A stretch of DNA of 64,000 bases from SVTX01 sp964629615 (lineage in GTDB: Bacteria; Bacillota; Clostridia; Oscillospirales; CAG-272). The stretch is from positions 62,001-126,000 of the forward strand of contig CAZVUD010000001.1 in assembly GCA_964629615.1 (NCBI GenBank), written 5' to 3'. Under the pieces are notes generated by a model, which saw only the letters and a program-made list of their open reading frames with translations, made no database searches and was not told where the DNA came from. Shown piece by piece: positions 44,059 to 53,547 of this stretch. The translations under genes and the position numbers were made by a program. Each line of letters starts with the position of its first letter. Positions within the stretch are counted from its first letter, which is position 1.

Positions 44059-45652
44059 GATCAAGCACAAGGCTTCCTTCAGCCTTCCCGTCAAAATAGC
44101 CATTGCCCTTATACTTTTATTGTTGGTAGCATATCCGATAATCAGGATGTTCTCTCTTATGACGCCAAAGGATATAAAAGATGTATTCTCATCTCCTCAG
44201 TTTCCCGAGGCGCTTAAGAACTCTGTTGTTTTATCGCTTATATCAACAGTCATAGTGATCATACTTTCATACATCCTCTCATATTTCATGGTGAGAGCCA
44301 ATGTAAAGTGCAAAAAGCTTTTGCACATGCTCATAATTCTCCCCATGCTCATACCCTCCATATCTCACGGTATGGGACTTATAATTCTTTTCGGCGGAAA
44401 CGGGATCATAAAAAATCTGCTCGGACTGTCGGGCACGATATACGGATCTGTCGGAATTGTTGCAGGCTCTGTTCTGTACGCATTTCCCGTAGCATATATA
44501 ATGCTTTCCGACGTATTGAAATACGAGGATATGGGTGTATATGAGGCGGCTGATGTGCTTGGAATAAGCAGACCGCGCCAATTTCTGCGCATATCCCTTC
44601 CGTATATGAAAAAGCCGCTCATTGCCGCCGCATTCTCGACATTCTCCATGATAGTTACCGATTACGGCGTGCCACTCATGGTAGGCGGCAAGACAAAGAC
44701 TCTCTCACTTATAATGTACGAGGACGTAATAGGTCAGCTCAACTTTGCAAAGGGCGGAGTGTACGGAGCAGTCCTCCTTATCCCTGCCATCATTGCATTC
44801 GTGACCGATATCATAAACAAGGATCGCAAGAGCACCTCCTTCATCCGAAAGGACATATCAAAAAAGCGCCCATTGGCGGACACTGTGGCTACGGTCTTCT
44901 GTGTTGCTGTATCCATTCTTGCAGTACTGCCCATAATCTCCTTTGCAGTGCTGGCTTTTGCAAGCTCATATCCCCGCGACATGAGCTTTACCTTAAGCAA
45001 CGTATTTAATACATTCAGGCGCGGCGGAGATGACTACCTTATAAATTCGCTCGTAATGTCACTTATAACCGCACTTGTGGGCTCTTGCCTTGCGTACATA
45101 ACGGCATATCTCACACAGCGCATGCGCTCCTCCCTGTCAAATGTTATACACCTTACCGTGCTTACATTCATGGCTATCCCCGGAATAGTGCTCGGTCTTT
45201 CATACGCAATGACCTTTTCGGGCAGTGCGATATACGGAACCATGTTTATCCTCATAATGGTCAACACGGCGCATTTTATCTCTTCTCCGTATCTTATGAT
45301 GTACAATTCCTTTGGCAAGATGAATGAAAATTTAGAGGCTGTCGGAGATACCCTCGGTGTCAGCCGCATACGCATGATAAAGGATGTGTTCATCCCACAG
45401 AATATCGGAACGCTTTGCGAAATGTTCTCATACCTGTTTGTCAACTGCATGATGACCATATCGGCAGTATCCTTCCTGTCAAACATTGACACAAAGCCGA
45501 TATCTCTTATGATAAATCAATTTGAAGCACAAACGCAATACGAATGCGCGGCTGTGGTATCACTGCTCATTCTTGTATGCAATATACTCATGAAGCTTAT
45601 AGTGGGCGGCATCAAGCACGCGGCAGACAAAAAAAGCAGAAAGGCAATATAA
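44051..45652 (+). CDS. ABC importer permease, two fused transmembrane domains
   Basis: This protein of about 533 residues has about twelve membrane helices in two halves, each with an EAA-type loop (YEAADVLGISRPRQFLRISLP and LEAVGDTLGVSRIRMIKDVFIP, quoted in part). This FbpB/ThiP-like arrangement forms the whole channel from one polypeptide. The start at 44051 has GAAGAGGA before it and overlaps the ATPase gene by 8 bases. It ends 3 bases before the nucleotidyltransferase gene, so all four are one operon. Confidence 0.92.
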   Translation: MNKIKHKASFSLPVKIAIALILLLLVAYPIIRMFSLMTPKDIKDVFSSPQFPEALKNSVVLSLISTVIVIILSYILSYFMVRANVKCKKLLHMLIILPMLIPSISHGMGLIILFGGNGIIKNLLGLSGTIYGSVGIVAGSVLYAFPVAYIMLSDVLKYEDMGVYEAADVLGISRPRQFLRISLPYMKKPLIAAAFSTFSMIVTDYGVPLMVGGKTKTLSLIMYEDVIGQLNFAKGGVYGAVLLIPAIIAFVTDIINKDRKSTSFIRKDISKKRPLADTVATVFCVAVSILAVLPIISFAVLAFASSYPRDMSFTLSNVFNTFRRGGDDYLINSLVMSLITALVGSCLAYITAYLTQRMRSSLSNVIHLTVLTFMAIPGIVLGLSYAMTFSGSAIYGTMFILIMVNTAHFISSPYLMMYNSFGKMNENLEAVGDTLGVSRIRMIKDVFIPQNIGTLCEMFSYLFVNCMMTISAVSFLSNIDTKPISLMINQFEAQTQYECAAVVSLLILVCNILMKLIVGGIKHAADKKSRKAI

Positions 45653-45655
45653 AAA

Positions 45656-46552
45656 ATGAAGCTTACAAAAAAACAATTTGATATACTCGTATGCCTTGAA
45701 GGCAAAACAGTGGCTGTTTCACAGCGTGAGATAGCCACCGAAACAGGCATATCCGTCGGAAGCGTGAACAAGGCTGTCGGTGAGATGAACGAGCTTGGAT
45801 ACATATCTAACGGAATGATAACAGATGCAGGCAAGGAAGCACTTGAGCCGTACAGAGTCAAGCGCGCCGTATTCATGGCGGCAGGATTTGGCTCAAGACT
45901 CGTGCCCATCACCCTTAACACGCCAAAGCCGCTTGTCAGAGTCAAGGGCAAGAGGATAATAGATTCCCTACTCGATGCGGTAGTGGCTGCAGGCATATCC
46001 GAAATATATATCGTACGCGGTTATTTGAGCGAGCAGTTCGACCAGCTTATCAAAAAATATCCGCAGATAGTTTTTATTGACAACCCCGTATACAATGAGA
46101 CCAACAACATTTCATCTGCATATTTCGCACGTCATCTTCTTTCGGGAAGCTACGTTTTTGAGGCAGATCTTCTTTTATACAATCCAAAGCTCATAACAAA
46201 ATATCAGTATTCCTCAAACTATCTCGGTGTTTACACCGAAAGGACCGAGGATTGGTGCTTTGAAGCCGATCAGAACGGCATCATAAAGAAGCTCTCGATA
46301 GGCGGATGCAACTGCTACCACATGTTCGGTATCTCTTATTGGACCGAGGAGGACGGATGCAAGCTTGCTTCCCACCTTGAGCATGTTTACAACGAGGTCC
46401 CCGGCGGCAAGGAAAGATATTGGGATCAGGTGACATTTGACTATCATTTGAGTGAATACAAGATCAGTGTACGCCCCTGCACATTTTCAGATATCGTTGA
46501 GATAGATACCTTCAACGAGCTAAAGGCTATCGACTCAAATTATGCAATGTAA
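45656..46552 (+). CDS. LicC-like nucleotidyltransferase with N-terminal winged helix
   Basis: This 298-residue protein begins with a winged helix-turn-helix (1-65; QREIATETGISVGSVNKAVGE). The rest is a sugar/choline-phosphate nucleotidyltransferase with FMAAGFGSRLVPIT, TPKPLVRVKGK and the metal-binding FEADLLL. It resembles LicC (CTP:phosphocholine) and PntC (CTP:2-aminoethylphosphonate) enzymes, which activate head groups for surface polymers. It is co-transcribed with the importer, whose ligand may be the substrate. The winged helix could regulate the operon or be structural. The exact substrate is not readable from sequence. Confidence 0.82.
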   Translation: MKLTKKQFDILVCLEGKTVAVSQREIATETGISVGSVNKAVGEMNELGYISNGMITDAGKEALEPYRVKRAVFMAAGFGSRLVPITLNTPKPLVRVKGKRIIDSLLDAVVAAGISEIYIVRGYLSEQFDQLIKKYPQIVFIDNPVYNETNNISSAYFARHLLSGSYVFEADLLLYNPKLITKYQYSSNYLGVYTERTEDWCFEADQNGIIKKLSIGGCNCYHMFGISYWTEEDGCKLASHLEHVYNEVPGGKERYWDQVTFDYHLSEYKISVRPCTFSDIVEIDTFNELKAIDSNYAM

Positions 46553-46591
46553 AAAACACCTCCGAAAAGCAATGCTTTTCGGAGGTGTTTT
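46553..46591. terminator. Bidirectional terminator
   Basis: An 18-bp perfect stem (46553-46570 and 46574-46591) with a 3-base loop starts with four As and ends with four Ts, between the convergent nucleotidyltransferase and fakA genes. Confidence 0.93.
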
Positions 46592-46593
46592 AT

Positions 46594-48249
46594 TTAGTTT
46601 TCAACAGAAATTACGTAATCGTATATAGGCTGTCCGCCGGGGAGCATTGCGACCTCGCATGCACCTCCGACCTTATTGGATATGATCTCTGCAGCCGCCT
46701 CAGCGTCTGCATCGCTGACATTCTCGCCGTAGAATACAGTTACAAATGAAGCGCCCGTCATACCTCGGGAGAGCTGCTTTATGCAAGCCTCCTTGGTATC
46801 AGTTACACATGCGATCTTGTTCTCAACAAGTCCGAGGAACTGACCCTTCTTTATATTAAAGCGATCTATCTGAGTATCTCTTACAGCATATGTGACTGAC
46901 ATGGATGTCACCATCTCATATGCGTTTTTCATATCTCTTGTATTTTCCGATGCATCAGCCTCGGGATTGAATGCGATCATGGCGCTCATGCCCTGCGGAA
47001 CTGACTCTGTCGGGAGAACTATCACCTTTCTCTCGGTAACTATCTCAGACGCCTGCTTTGCGACCATGCTTATATTCTTATTGTTCGGAAGGATGTAAAC
47101 ATATTCCGAGGGAGTCTTAAGTACAGCGTCTATTATATCCTGTGTGCTGGGGTTCATGGTCTGTCCGCCCTCAATGAGAGTATCGACACCGATATCGCGG
47201 AACATATTTCCAATGCCCTCACCCATGCAAACACTTACAAAGCCGTATTTCTTTTCTATCTTGATCTCTTTTTTCTCGTTGCCTTCCTTAGCCGCTCCGC
47301 CTGTAAGATTTGTATGCTGATTTCTCATGTTTTCAATCTTAACGGATGCAAGGCTTCCGAATTCGATGGCATGTGTAAGCACCGCGCCCGGGTCATTTGT
47401 ATGTATGTGGAGCTTGATGATGCTCTCATCATCAACAAACACGGCACTGTCGCCTATGCTCTTTATAAATTCATAAAGCTCGCCCGATGTATCCTCACCA
47501 AGGTACTTTTCATTTTTGTCAATGATGCATTCGGTGCAATATCCAAACTCAATGGATCCCGTGTCGAAATCCGAGAAATTTACGCCCTCGCTGACAGTGG
47601 GAGCTGTGTTAGTAACAGCAGGTGACTCGATCGACTCAACAGGAGATCCCTCAAATGCAGATCTCATACCCTTGATAACAAGAGTAAATCCGTATCCGCC
47701 TGCGTCTACAACGCCTGCCTGCTTGAGCACGGGGAGCATCTCGGGAGTCTTGTTCAATGTATCGACCGCGCTGTTTTCAACAGTCAGGAGCAATTCTGAC
47801 ATGGAAATGTCGGGATTGGCATCAAATGCCTTTCTTGCATCCTCCGAGCACACTCTCATTACTGTGAGCATAGTTCCCTCTGTGGGCTTCATTACTGCTC
47901 TGTAAGCCTCAACAGTACCTCTTTCAAGAGCCTTGACAAGATCTTCAGCTCCTGCCTCATCCATACCCTTGAGTGCCTTGCCTATTCCTCTGAAGAACAG
48001 AGAAAGTATCGCGCCCGAGTTACCTCTCGCGCTTCTGAGCATAAAGCCTGCAACCTTTTCGGCTACCTCGCCGACAGGCAATGAACCGTCAGCCTTTCCG
48101 ACCGTGCTCATGGTAAGGCTCATATTAGTTCCCGTATCTCCGTCAGGCACGGGGAATACGTTGAGATTATTTGTATCTTCTTTGTTGTTACCGAGATTAT
48201 TAGCTGCGGATATTATCATATCGCAATACAATTTTCCCGTAATAAGCAT
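46594..48249 (-). CDS. fakA: Fatty acid kinase catalytic subunit FakA (DAK/DegV-linked)
   Basis: This 551-residue protein has an N-terminal DhaL-type kinase domain (NVFPVPDGDTGTNMSLTM, then SARGNSGAILS), a middle domain and a C-terminal DegV-like half (ILPNNKNISMVAKQA). FakA phosphorylates fatty acids held by FakB, feeding exogenous fatty acids into phospholipid synthesis through PlsX/PlsY. GGAG precedes the ATG. The fakB-type gene lies directly upstream, 56 bases away, which supports the call. Confidence 0.93.
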   Translation of the reverse strand: MLITGKLYCDMIISAANNLGNNKEDTNNLNVFPVPDGDTGTNMSLTMSTVGKADGSLPVGEVAEKVAGFMLRSARGNSGAILSLFFRGIGKALKGMDEAGAEDLVKALERGTVEAYRAVMKPTEGTMLTVMRVCSEDARKAFDANPDISMSELLLTVENSAVDTLNKTPEMLPVLKQAGVVDAGGYGFTLVIKGMRSAFEGSPVESIESPAVTNTAPTVSEGVNFSDFDTGSIEFGYCTECIIDKNEKYLGEDTSGELYEFIKSIGDSAVFVDDESIIKLHIHTNDPGAVLTHAIEFGSLASVKIENMRNQHTNLTGGAAKEGNEKKEIKIEKKYGFVSVCMGEGIGNMFRDIGVDTLIEGGQTMNPSTQDIIDAVLKTPSEYVYILPNNKNISMVAKQASEIVTERKVIVLPTESVPQGMSAMIAFNPEADASENTRDMKNAYEMVTSMSVTYAVRDTQIDRFNIKKGQFLGLVENKIACVTDTKEACIKQLSRGMTGASFVTVFYGENVSDADAEAAAEIISNKVGGACEVAMLPGGQPIYDYVISVEN

Positions 48250-48305
48250 ATTAAACTCCGATCCGCCGCCACATGCGGCAAGTAATATTTGCCCTGAAGC
48301 CTTTT

Positions 48306-49169
48306 TTATCTCTCAGTTCCGAGATAGAAAAGAGCAAGCGTACCGGGACCAGAATGTGAGCCGATAACAGGACCTGTATAATCAATGAAAATATCTGTGA
48401 TTCCAAATTCCTCTGTCACCATATCCGCAAGAAGCTTTGCATCGTCATAGCAGTCGCCGTGACATATATATATGGTCTGGGATTTCGGGTCGATAGCGTT
48501 CTCCTTCATTTTTTCAACGAGAGCTGCAATTGCCGCACGTCTTCCTCTTACCTTTGTAACATTGATGAGGCGACCCTCATTGTCAACATGCATAACAGGC
48601 TTGAATGAAAGCATAGTGCCGACGATAGCGGTAGCAGCAGAGATGCGTCCGCCTCTCTTTAAGAAAAACAGATCGTCCACAGTGAACCAATGGCAAAGGT
48701 GGAGCTTGTTCTGCTCTACAAATTCTGCCACTTCATCAATAGTTGCGCCCTCTGCCTTTTTTCTGCATGCAAGAGTTACGAGAAGTCCCTGTCCGAGCGA
48801 TGCGCAAAGAGTATCAACAGCGATTATCTTTCTGTCGGGATACTTTTCGGAAAGCTCTGATGCGGCATTCTTCCCTGACATGAATGTAGCAGAAAGTGCC
48901 GAGGAAAATCCGAGATACAGAACATCCTTGCCCGATGCAAGCTCGGACTCGAACGCCTCTGCAAATCTATCCATATTCGCCGCAGCAGTCTTAATGCTCT
49001 GCTTCTGGCGCAAAAGAGCGTATACCTCCTTAGGATCGATCTCGTTATTAAGTATGCATCCCTTTTCCTCGATATTGAGTTCAAGCGGAACTACCTTAAG
49101 TCCGAATTCCGCGATCTTATCAGTTGAAAGGTCGCATGACGAGTCGGTAAAAATTACATATTCAGTCAT
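48306..49169 (-). CDS. fakB: DegV family fatty acid-binding protein (FakB type)
   Basis: This protein of about 287 residues starts MTEYVIFTDSSCDLSTDK, contains the fatty acid carboxylate-binding serines of the DegV fold (GFSSALSATF) and the ICHGDCYDDA and GPVIGSHSGPGTLALF segments near the end. It holds a fatty acid for phosphorylation by FakA, encoded next. The ATG at 49169 is chosen because GGAG is 6 bases away; a start 4 codons earlier lacks one. Predicted transcription begins near 49367, so the mRNA has a leader of nearly 200 bases. Confidence 0.93.
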   Translation of the reverse strand: MTEYVIFTDSSCDLSTDKIAEFGLKVVPLELNIEEKGCILNNEIDPKEVYALLRQKQSIKTAAANMDRFAEAFESELASGKDVLYLGFSSALSATFMSGKNAASELSEKYPDRKIIAVDTLCASLGQGLLVTLACRKKAEGATIDEVAEFVEQNKLHLCHWFTVDDLFFLKRGGRISAATAIVGTMLSFKPVMHVDNEGRLINVTKVRGRRAAIAALVEKMKENAIDPKSQTIYICHGDCYDDAKLLADMVTEEFGITDIFIDYTGPVIGSHSGPGTLALFYLGTER

Positions 49170-49373
49170 AATGATCTCCATTCTTTATGGCAGATGCATA
49201 TTTGCAAATGCCGATATTTTTAAGATGAAAGTCCGCAAAAAGCATATAAAATGCGCTGTATTGCCCACCGCACATGTTGGTATTCACATTCCGTTCAAGG
49301 GCTGTTAACGCAGAATTGTATACTTGAACAACAATAAATGGCACACGGGCTTTATCCCTTATATCCTCAAATT

Positions 49374-49402
49374 ATTATACATTATTTTGGGTGATTTGTC
49401 AA
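49374..49402 (-). promoter_or_regulatory. Promoter of fakB-fakA
   Basis: On the minus strand TTGACA (complement of 49397-49402) and TATAAT (complement of 49374-49379), both perfect consensus, are 17 bp apart. The leader between about 49367 and 49170 holds no recognised riboswitch; an open frame of 60 codons starting GTG at 49344 overlaps the fakB start and is probably chance. Confidence 0.88.
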
Positions 49403-49462
49403 TATTTATTCGTCAATAATATTTTATTTTTGCGTCAATTAAGTATTTGGAGCACCTATTCA

Positions 49463-49491
49463 TTGACAAAACGGCATTAATATGTTAGAAT
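49463..49491 (+). promoter_or_regulatory. Promoter of the topoisomerase III gene
   Basis: TTGACA (49463-49468) and TAGAAT (49486-49491) are 17 bp apart and diverge from the fakB promoter. Transcription should begin near 49498, which excludes in-frame ATGs at 49482 and 49494. Confidence 0.8.
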
Positions 49492-49526
49492 ATATGTATA
49501 TAAAAACAGCAAAGAAGACAGATGAA

Positions 49527-51665
49527 ATGACACTTATAATAGCAGAAAAGCCAAGCCTTGCACGAAATATCGTTGCGGGCATCGGACCTATGCAAAAGAA
49601 AAACGGATATTATGAAGGGTGCGGATATTTAGTCACATGGGCTTTCGGACACCTTTTTTCGCTGTGCGACATTGAGGATTACACAGGCATGAGCGGAAAA
49701 TGGAGCATGGAGGGTCTTCCCTGCTTTCCCGAGGAATTCAAATTCAAGATGAAGCTGCAGGCAGACAAAAAGGTGGATGCAGGCGTTGAAAGGCAGTTTA
49801 ATACCATAAAATATCTCTGCTGTCGCGACGATGTGGATACTATCGTAAATGCAGGCGACTCTGATCGCGAGGGTGAGATAATAGTGCGCATATGTGTGCA
49901 AAAGACAGGCGCGCTTGATATGGGAAAAAGCTTTTTGAGGCTTTGGCTCCCCGACCAGACTCCAGAGACCGTAAGAAGCGCACTGTCGGAAATGAAAAGT
50001 GAATGTGAATACGACCGCTTGGCAGACGAGGGATTTGCGCGCACATATATCGATTGGCTGTATGGTGTCAACCTCACACGCTATGCGACATTAAAGACAG
50101 GAACTCTTTTGCGTGTCGGCAGAGTTATCGTGCCTATAGTCAAGGCTATATATGACCGCGATATGGAAATAAGAAATTTCATACCCGACAAGTATTACGG
50201 CATAGCCTCAAAGGAGCTGACAGACGGCGAGGAGATAGAACTCGTATCAAAGAAAAAATTTGAAAAAGAAAAGCTGTATCAGGCAAAAGAGGAATGCGCA
50301 AGATACAATGCATGCGAAGCGCGTGTATCATCGGTAAAGACAAAAAAAGAGGTCGTAAATCCGCCAAAGCTCTTTTCCCTTTCAAAGCTGCAGAGCTTGC
50401 TTGGTAAAAAATACAAGATGTCCATGCAGGAAAGCCTTGCCACCGTGCAAAAGCTGTATGAGGACGGATATCTTACATATCCGCGTACCAACTCCGAATA
50501 CCTTGCCACCGCCGAAAAGGAAAAGATCAAAAAGATAATTTCAAATATAAGGGGCATGGGATATCCGACGATATTCAAGGATAAAAAGACCATATTTGAC
50601 GACTCAAAGATAGAGAGCCACAGTGCGCTCACCCCGACATACAAGATACCGAGCAAGGACAAGCTGTCCGAGCGCGAGATGCAGGTATATCAGACCGTTT
50701 TCCGCAGATTTGTTGCAGTATTTTGTGAGGAGGACTGCCTTGTAAGCAAAACAGAGATCACCATAGATGTGGGCGGGCTTGAGCAATTCACGCTCAAGGG
50801 CATTACCGTCCTGACAAGAGGATTTCTGAAATACGACGACAGCGACAAAAAAGACAAGATCCTGCCGCCACTGAAGCGCGGCGATCTTGTAAACATTGAT
50901 TTCAAGCCCGTTGAGAAGCAGACCAGCCCACCGAGGCACTACACGATAGAAACGCTCAACAATTATCTGAAAAATCCATTCAGAAAAGACAAGGCTCAAA
51001 ATCAAAAGACAGATGACAAGCCCACCGATGATCTCATAGGAAACGAGACCGACAGCGATGACGAGGAATACCGCGCTATATTTGAGGGTCTGGAGCTTGG
51101 CACGGAGGCTACGAGAACAGGCATCATTGACAACGCAAGGCGCTCTAAATACATAGATCTCAAAAAAGATGTGTACACGATACTGCCCGAGGGCGAATAT
51201 CTGATAGAACAGCTCTCACGCATGGGCATATCCATGGACAAGTACAAAACAAGTGAGCTCGGTCAGGCGCTCAAAAAGGTATACCGCGGAGAGATGGGGG
51301 TATACGACAGCGTTCATATGGCGCAAAATGAGATAAATGAAGTATTTTCATATACAAAGGCAGATATTGAAGACGACACCGACACGGGATTTTACGGTGA
51401 TGTCGTCGGCAAGTGCCCTATATGCAACAAGGATGTGGTCAAAGGAAAATACAGCTACGGCTGCCTTGGCTACCGTGAGGGATGTAATTTTAAGATCAGC
51501 CTTTGCATTTGCAAGCGCAATATATCCATAGCAAATGCAAGAATGCTTTTAAGCGAGGGCAAAACATCGCAGATACGAAATTTCATTTCAAAAAACGGCA
51601 AGCCCTTCTCTGCCTCTCTTGTTTTGCGTGACGGACGCGCGGAATTTGACTTTTCCGCAAAATAA
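49527..51665 (+). CDS. topB: DNA topoisomerase III (type IA)
   Basis: From the ATG at 49527 the protein has about 712 residues and begins with LIIAEKPSLARNI, the TOPRIM start. The acidic NAGDSDREGE motif and the active-site segment GYLTYPRTNSEYL (tyrosine nucleophile) are intact. The C-terminus has a cysteine-containing zinc-ribbon-like part (CPICNKDVV...YGCLGYREGC) and a basic tail. Type IA enzymes relax and decatenate single-strand-containing DNA. This start agrees with the promoter, although the ribosome site (GAAGA) is weak. No mobile element genes adjoin it, so it appears to be the chromosomal enzyme. Confidence 0.93.
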   Translation: MTLIIAEKPSLARNIVAGIGPMQKKNGYYEGCGYLVTWAFGHLFSLCDIEDYTGMSGKWSMEGLPCFPEEFKFKMKLQADKKVDAGVERQFNTIKYLCCRDDVDTIVNAGDSDREGEIIVRICVQKTGALDMGKSFLRLWLPDQTPETVRSALSEMKSECEYDRLADEGFARTYIDWLYGVNLTRYATLKTGTLLRVGRVIVPIVKAIYDRDMEIRNFIPDKYYGIASKELTDGEEIELVSKKKFEKEKLYQAKEECARYNACEARVSSVKTKKEVVNPPKLFSLSKLQSLLGKKYKMSMQESLATVQKLYEDGYLTYPRTNSEYLATAEKEKIKKIISNIRGMGYPTIFKDKKTIFDDSKIESHSALTPTYKIPSKDKLSEREMQVYQTVFRRFVAVFCEEDCLVSKTEITIDVGGLEQFTLKGITVLTRGFLKYDDSDKKDKILPPLKRGDLVNIDFKPVEKQTSPPRHYTIETLNNYLKNPFRKDKAQNQKTDDKPTDDLIGNETDSDDEEYRAIFEGLELGTEATRTGIIDNARRSKYIDLKKDVYTILPEGEYLIEQLSRMGISMDKYKTSELGQALKKVYRGEMGVYDSVHMAQNEINEVFSYTKADIEDDTDTGFYGDVVGKCPICNKDVVKGKYSYGCLGYREGCNFKISLCICKRNISIANARMLLSEGKTSQIRNFISKNGKPFSASLVLRDGRAEFDFSAK

Positions 51666-51681
51666 GCAAATGAAAAGCAGA

Positions 51682-51725
51682 TGAAGAATTCCCGACAGAT
51701 CAATCGATCTGTCGGGAATTCTTCA
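51682..51725. terminator. Bidirectional terminator
   Basis: A perfect 20-bp inverted repeat (51682-51701 and 51706-51725) with a 4-base loop lies between the convergent topoisomerase gene and the following membrane protein gene. Confidence 0.85.
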
Positions 51726-51787
51726 GTTTATATCCCTCTCTATATCGAAGGATATGCAAAATTAAGCTTTTAAGCGTTCCGAGCGAT

Positions 51788-53431
51788 CTATTCAGCAATG
51801 ATCTCAACTATCTCTCTTATCTTGTCGTTTTCACTGCTTCTGTATACAACATTCATATGATCGCCAACATTTGTAAGTACAATGCTCTCAATATCCGCAA
51901 CGCGACATTTATATGTGTAGCCGTCGTCGCCGCTGATATAATAATAGGTATTGCCGTCTATAACTGCATCAGTTATTCTCGTTACATTAAACTCAGCCCT
52001 TGCATCATCGCTGTTGCCTATGTCCGGTCCATTGCCAATACCCTTATCCGACAAAAGCTTTTTATACGCCTTCATAACATCGCCGCGCGTAGAGCCCGTG
52101 GCAACGAGATTGACATTTTCAACATTTACAAGAGCATACAGCTTTACATATCCGCCGTCGTCCTTCAAGACCATGATATAGGTAGCTGTTCCCGACACAT
52201 TGATAAGCGACGGGAAGGACGCCTTGTATCCCATGTTCTGTACCTGACCCTCGGCTGATTTCATCGCACTATATTCCTCAGCGCCCACAACGGGATAATA
52301 CTTATATTCGCCCGTGCGCGCATTACTGATTATAAAACCGATATTGGACTCATCATTCGTTACAGAGGTAACGCCTGTAAAATACCACACATCGTCACCT
52401 ATCACGATATATCCGTAATCGTCCGTGGTCTGCTTACAGCCCTTATTTCCAATAACTGAATTTATATATCCGCCCGAGAGCATGCCATGCCAATTGTATT
52501 TTTCCTCGGCAAGATCGCCCGAAAATACCGCGTCTACCCAAGACGGCACATCGGACAGCGCATATATACTGCTGTCACCGCTTACGGGATCGAATATGAT
52601 GACTTCATTTACGTCCATAGCGCCGAAGAGTCCCGCATTTGCCGAAACACAGGATACGATATAATAGGGGTTGCCCTCCTCGTCTATCTCAAAGCTGATA
52701 AAATCAAATATCTTTGTCGGATGATCAAATCTGAGCTTTCTTATCAGATTTTCGCCAAAATATGCCGATTCGACATATTTTAAGGGCTTATCAAGGCTTA
52801 CATATTCTCCGTCGTTCTCCACAGGGTCCACAAGAACATATCCGGGTATGCCGCTATCCTTATTATTGAGCCACTTGAAAAATCCTGCATATTCAAGATT
52901 TGACACCTTTTTGGGAGTTCCGCCGTAATTTATCTGCGTGTATCTTTCGCTCACCTCATACTGCGACACTACATCCGAAAGCTTACCGAGGGTCCTGTTG
53001 CCGAATATCTTGGCAGATTCACTGTCCATAAGTGCGATATTCGTGACATCGCTTGTTTCCTTCATATCCTCTTCAAACACAGCATCCTTGACTTCTATAA
53101 CGCTTGCATATTTCTCTGCATTGAACATCTCAGATGAAGCAATTCCGCACAGTATAGCTATTGCCGCAGGTGCGATAACTATGATGGCAGGCACCATATT
53201 CAGGCTTATGTTTGCAGAATTATTGGTCTTGCCATTCTTTTTAGTCTGAGCTTTTTTTGCTTTAAACAAAAACGGCGCAAGATAAAATGCAAATGCCACC
53301 GTAAGGTATACCCAGAACAGAGGCGAATGAACATTTACGGGCGGAAGGATAAGATAATACAATCCTCCGCTTAAAAGCGTTCCGCCAACGACGGATATAA
53401 TGATCTTTGTGATCAAATTCTTTTTTTCCAT
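51788..53431 (-). CDS. Membrane protein with a large extracytoplasmic domain, unknown function
   Basis: This 547-residue protein has three N-terminal helices (about 8-30, 38-55 and 78-100) with a short basic loop between the second and third, then a soluble domain of about 440 residues. The soluble part is beta-rich, with repeated strand pairs of the DDYGYIVIGDDVWYFTGV and GYVKLYALVNVENV kind. I do not recognise the family. It is monocistronic, with its own promoter, and lies just outside the phage-derived unit. Confidence 0.75.
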   Translation of the reverse strand: MEKKNLITKIIISVVGGTLLSGGLYYLILPPVNVHSPLFWVYLTVAFAFYLAPFLFKAKKAQTKKNGKTNNSANISLNMVPAIIVIAPAAIAILCGIASSEMFNAEKYASVIEVKDAVFEEDMKETSDVTNIALMDSESAKIFGNRTLGKLSDVVSQYEVSERYTQINYGGTPKKVSNLEYAGFFKWLNNKDSGIPGYVLVDPVENDGEYVSLDKPLKYVESAYFGENLIRKLRFDHPTKIFDFISFEIDEEGNPYYIVSCVSANAGLFGAMDVNEVIIFDPVSGDSSIYALSDVPSWVDAVFSGDLAEEKYNWHGMLSGGYINSVIGNKGCKQTTDDYGYIVIGDDVWYFTGVTSVTNDESNIGFIISNARTGEYKYYPVVGAEEYSAMKSAEGQVQNMGYKASFPSLINVSGTATYIMVLKDDGGYVKLYALVNVENVNLVATGSTRGDVMKAYKKLLSDKGIGNGPDIGNSDDARAEFNVTRITDAVIDGNTYYYISGDDGYTYKCRVADIESIVLTNVGDHMNVVYRSSENDKIREIVEIIAE

Positions 53432-53462
53432 ATATTATTACCTCCATATTTCATTTAACAAT

Positions 53463-53491
53463 ATTTTACCATACAAAGAAAAAAATTGCAA
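53463..53491 (-). promoter_or_regulatory. Promoter of the 547-residue membrane protein gene
   Basis: On the minus strand TTGCAA (complement of 53486-53491) and TAAAAT (complement of 53463-53468) are 17 bp apart, about 32 bases before the ATG, with GGAGG in between. Confidence 0.7.
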
Positions 53492-53516
53492 CGCTTTTCT
53501 AATATAATTAGAAAAA

Positions 53517-53544
53517 ATCCCGTCGGGGCAAGCCCCGACGGGAT
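53517..53544 (-). terminator. Terminator of the phage-derived unit
   Basis: A 13-bp GC-rich stem (53517-53529 and 53532-53544) with a 2-base loop is followed on the minus strand by six Ts, directly after the stop codon of the last phage gene. Confidence 0.9.
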
Positions 53545-53547
53545 TAG

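Noticed and set aside
49162..49344. 60-codon GTG-start frame in the fakB leader as a leader peptide
   Set aside because: It has a weak ribosome site, no recognisable attenuator, and runs into the fakB start in another frame; chance is more likely.
49527..51665. Topoisomerase III as part of a conjugative element
   Set aside because: No relaxase, coupling protein or type IV secretion gene lies nearby, and the gene has its own promoter and terminator.
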